Part shown: positions 5,163-5,262 of the stretch, piece after piece
Layout: the number at the start of each line of letters is the position of its first letter
Numbering within the stretch: position 1 is the stretch's first letter
Assembly: GCA_016935775.1 (NCBI GenBank)
Contig: JAFGQF010000034.1
Coordinates: 1 to 5,262, forward strand
Origin: Caldifarciminota bacterium
Lineage (GTDB): Bacteria > Hydrothermota > Tepidihabitantia > Tepidihabitantales > Tepidihabitantaceae
Reading direction: 5' to 3'
DNA length: 5,262 bases
Notes under the pieces: generated by a model
What the model saw: the letters and a program-made list of their open reading frames with translations, nothing else
The model's database searches: none
Told to the model about the DNA's origin: nothing
Translations under genes and position numbers: made by a program

Positions 5163-5262
5163 CTATTCTGCCTTGCGGCGAGGAGAGGACAGGTACCGGG
5201 GTTCGGCGCGGGCGGTTATCACTTCGGGCGTGATGACGCATTCGGTGACGCCCGTGCGCGAG
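5163..5262 (-). CDS. C-terminal end of a convergent protein, unidentified
   Basis: On the minus strand a frame is open from the right window edge to a TAG at 5165-5163 and encodes 32 residues, including TGVTECVITPEVITARAEP. Most codons end in G or C (about three quarters by count), as in the neighbouring genes, and the stretch ends in a basic tail (SPRRKAE), like a normal C-terminus. It converges on the operon, with the two hairpins between them. The VITPEVIT segment loosely recalls the end of 5-formyltetrahydrofolate cyclo-ligases, but 32 residues are too few to identify it. It may also be chance reading in GC-rich DNA. Confidence 0.45.
   Translation of the reverse strand, partial: SRTGVTECVITPEVITARAEPRYLSSPRRKAE

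Noticed and set aside
5015..5233. 72-codon plus-strand frame spanning the end of hrb and the terminator
   Set aside because: It is out of frame with the rubredoxin domain, crosses the terminator, and has no Shine-Dalgarno site or recognisable feature.
1..5262. Mobile elements, CRISPR arrays, tRNA or rRNA genes
   Set aside because: I saw no transposase, no regularly spaced repeats, no tRNA cloverleaf pattern and no rRNA-like sequence. The window is almost fully explained by the genes listed.

Overview
The window looks like chromosomal DNA from a GC-rich bacterium (roughly two thirds G+C by eye, with third codon positions almost all G or C) living an anaerobic or microaerophilic life. The bacterial assignment rests on a SecG gene and strong Shine-Dalgarno sites. 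The anaerobic assignment rests on the set of oxygen and peroxide defences: reductases (rubrerythrin, superoxide reductase, flavodiiron protein, rubredoxins), with no catalase or superoxide dismutase in the window. I cannot name the phylum from the sequence alone.

Layout. At the left edge, positions 1-230 hold the minus-strand gene secG, cut by the window edge at its C-terminal end. Positions 231-463 are a divergent control region with a plausible secG promoter and Shine-Dalgarno site, and an AT-richer patch with a TATCA-N4-TGATA palindrome facing the plus-strand operon. From about 464 to 5069 runs one tightly packed plus-strand operon of eight genes: perR-type Fur regulator, rubrerythrin, Tpx-type thiol peroxidase, a 60-residue seven-cysteine rubredoxin-like protein, desulfoferrodoxin (superoxide reductase), ferritin, flavodiiron protein FprA, and a flavin reductase-rubredoxin fusion of the Hrb type. 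Gaps run from a 4-base overlap to 31 bases. A strong GC hairpin with a pyrimidine-rich tail (5088-5122) ends the operon. The right edge (5163-5262, minus strand) probably holds the C-terminal end of a convergent gene.

How the genes work together (inference from family knowledge). The PerR-like protein would sense peroxide through its regulatory metal and repress its own operon. When derepressed, superoxide reductase turns superoxide into peroxide, rubrerythrin and Tpx reduce peroxide to water, FprA reduces O2 (or NO), and ferritin stores iron away from Fenton chemistry. Electrons would come from NAD(P)H through the flavin reductase-rubredoxin fusion to FprA. The small rubredoxin-like protein, and possibly a free rubredoxin made from an internal start in the fusion gene, could feed the other reductases.

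The individual families are known. The points most worth a second look are the regulator gene without a normal start codon and with an operator-like palindrome upstream, the internal ribosome-binding site that would release a free rubredoxin from the fusion gene, the small seven-cysteine protein resembling the tail of the operon's own rubrerythrin, and loss of the usual active-site proline in Tpx.
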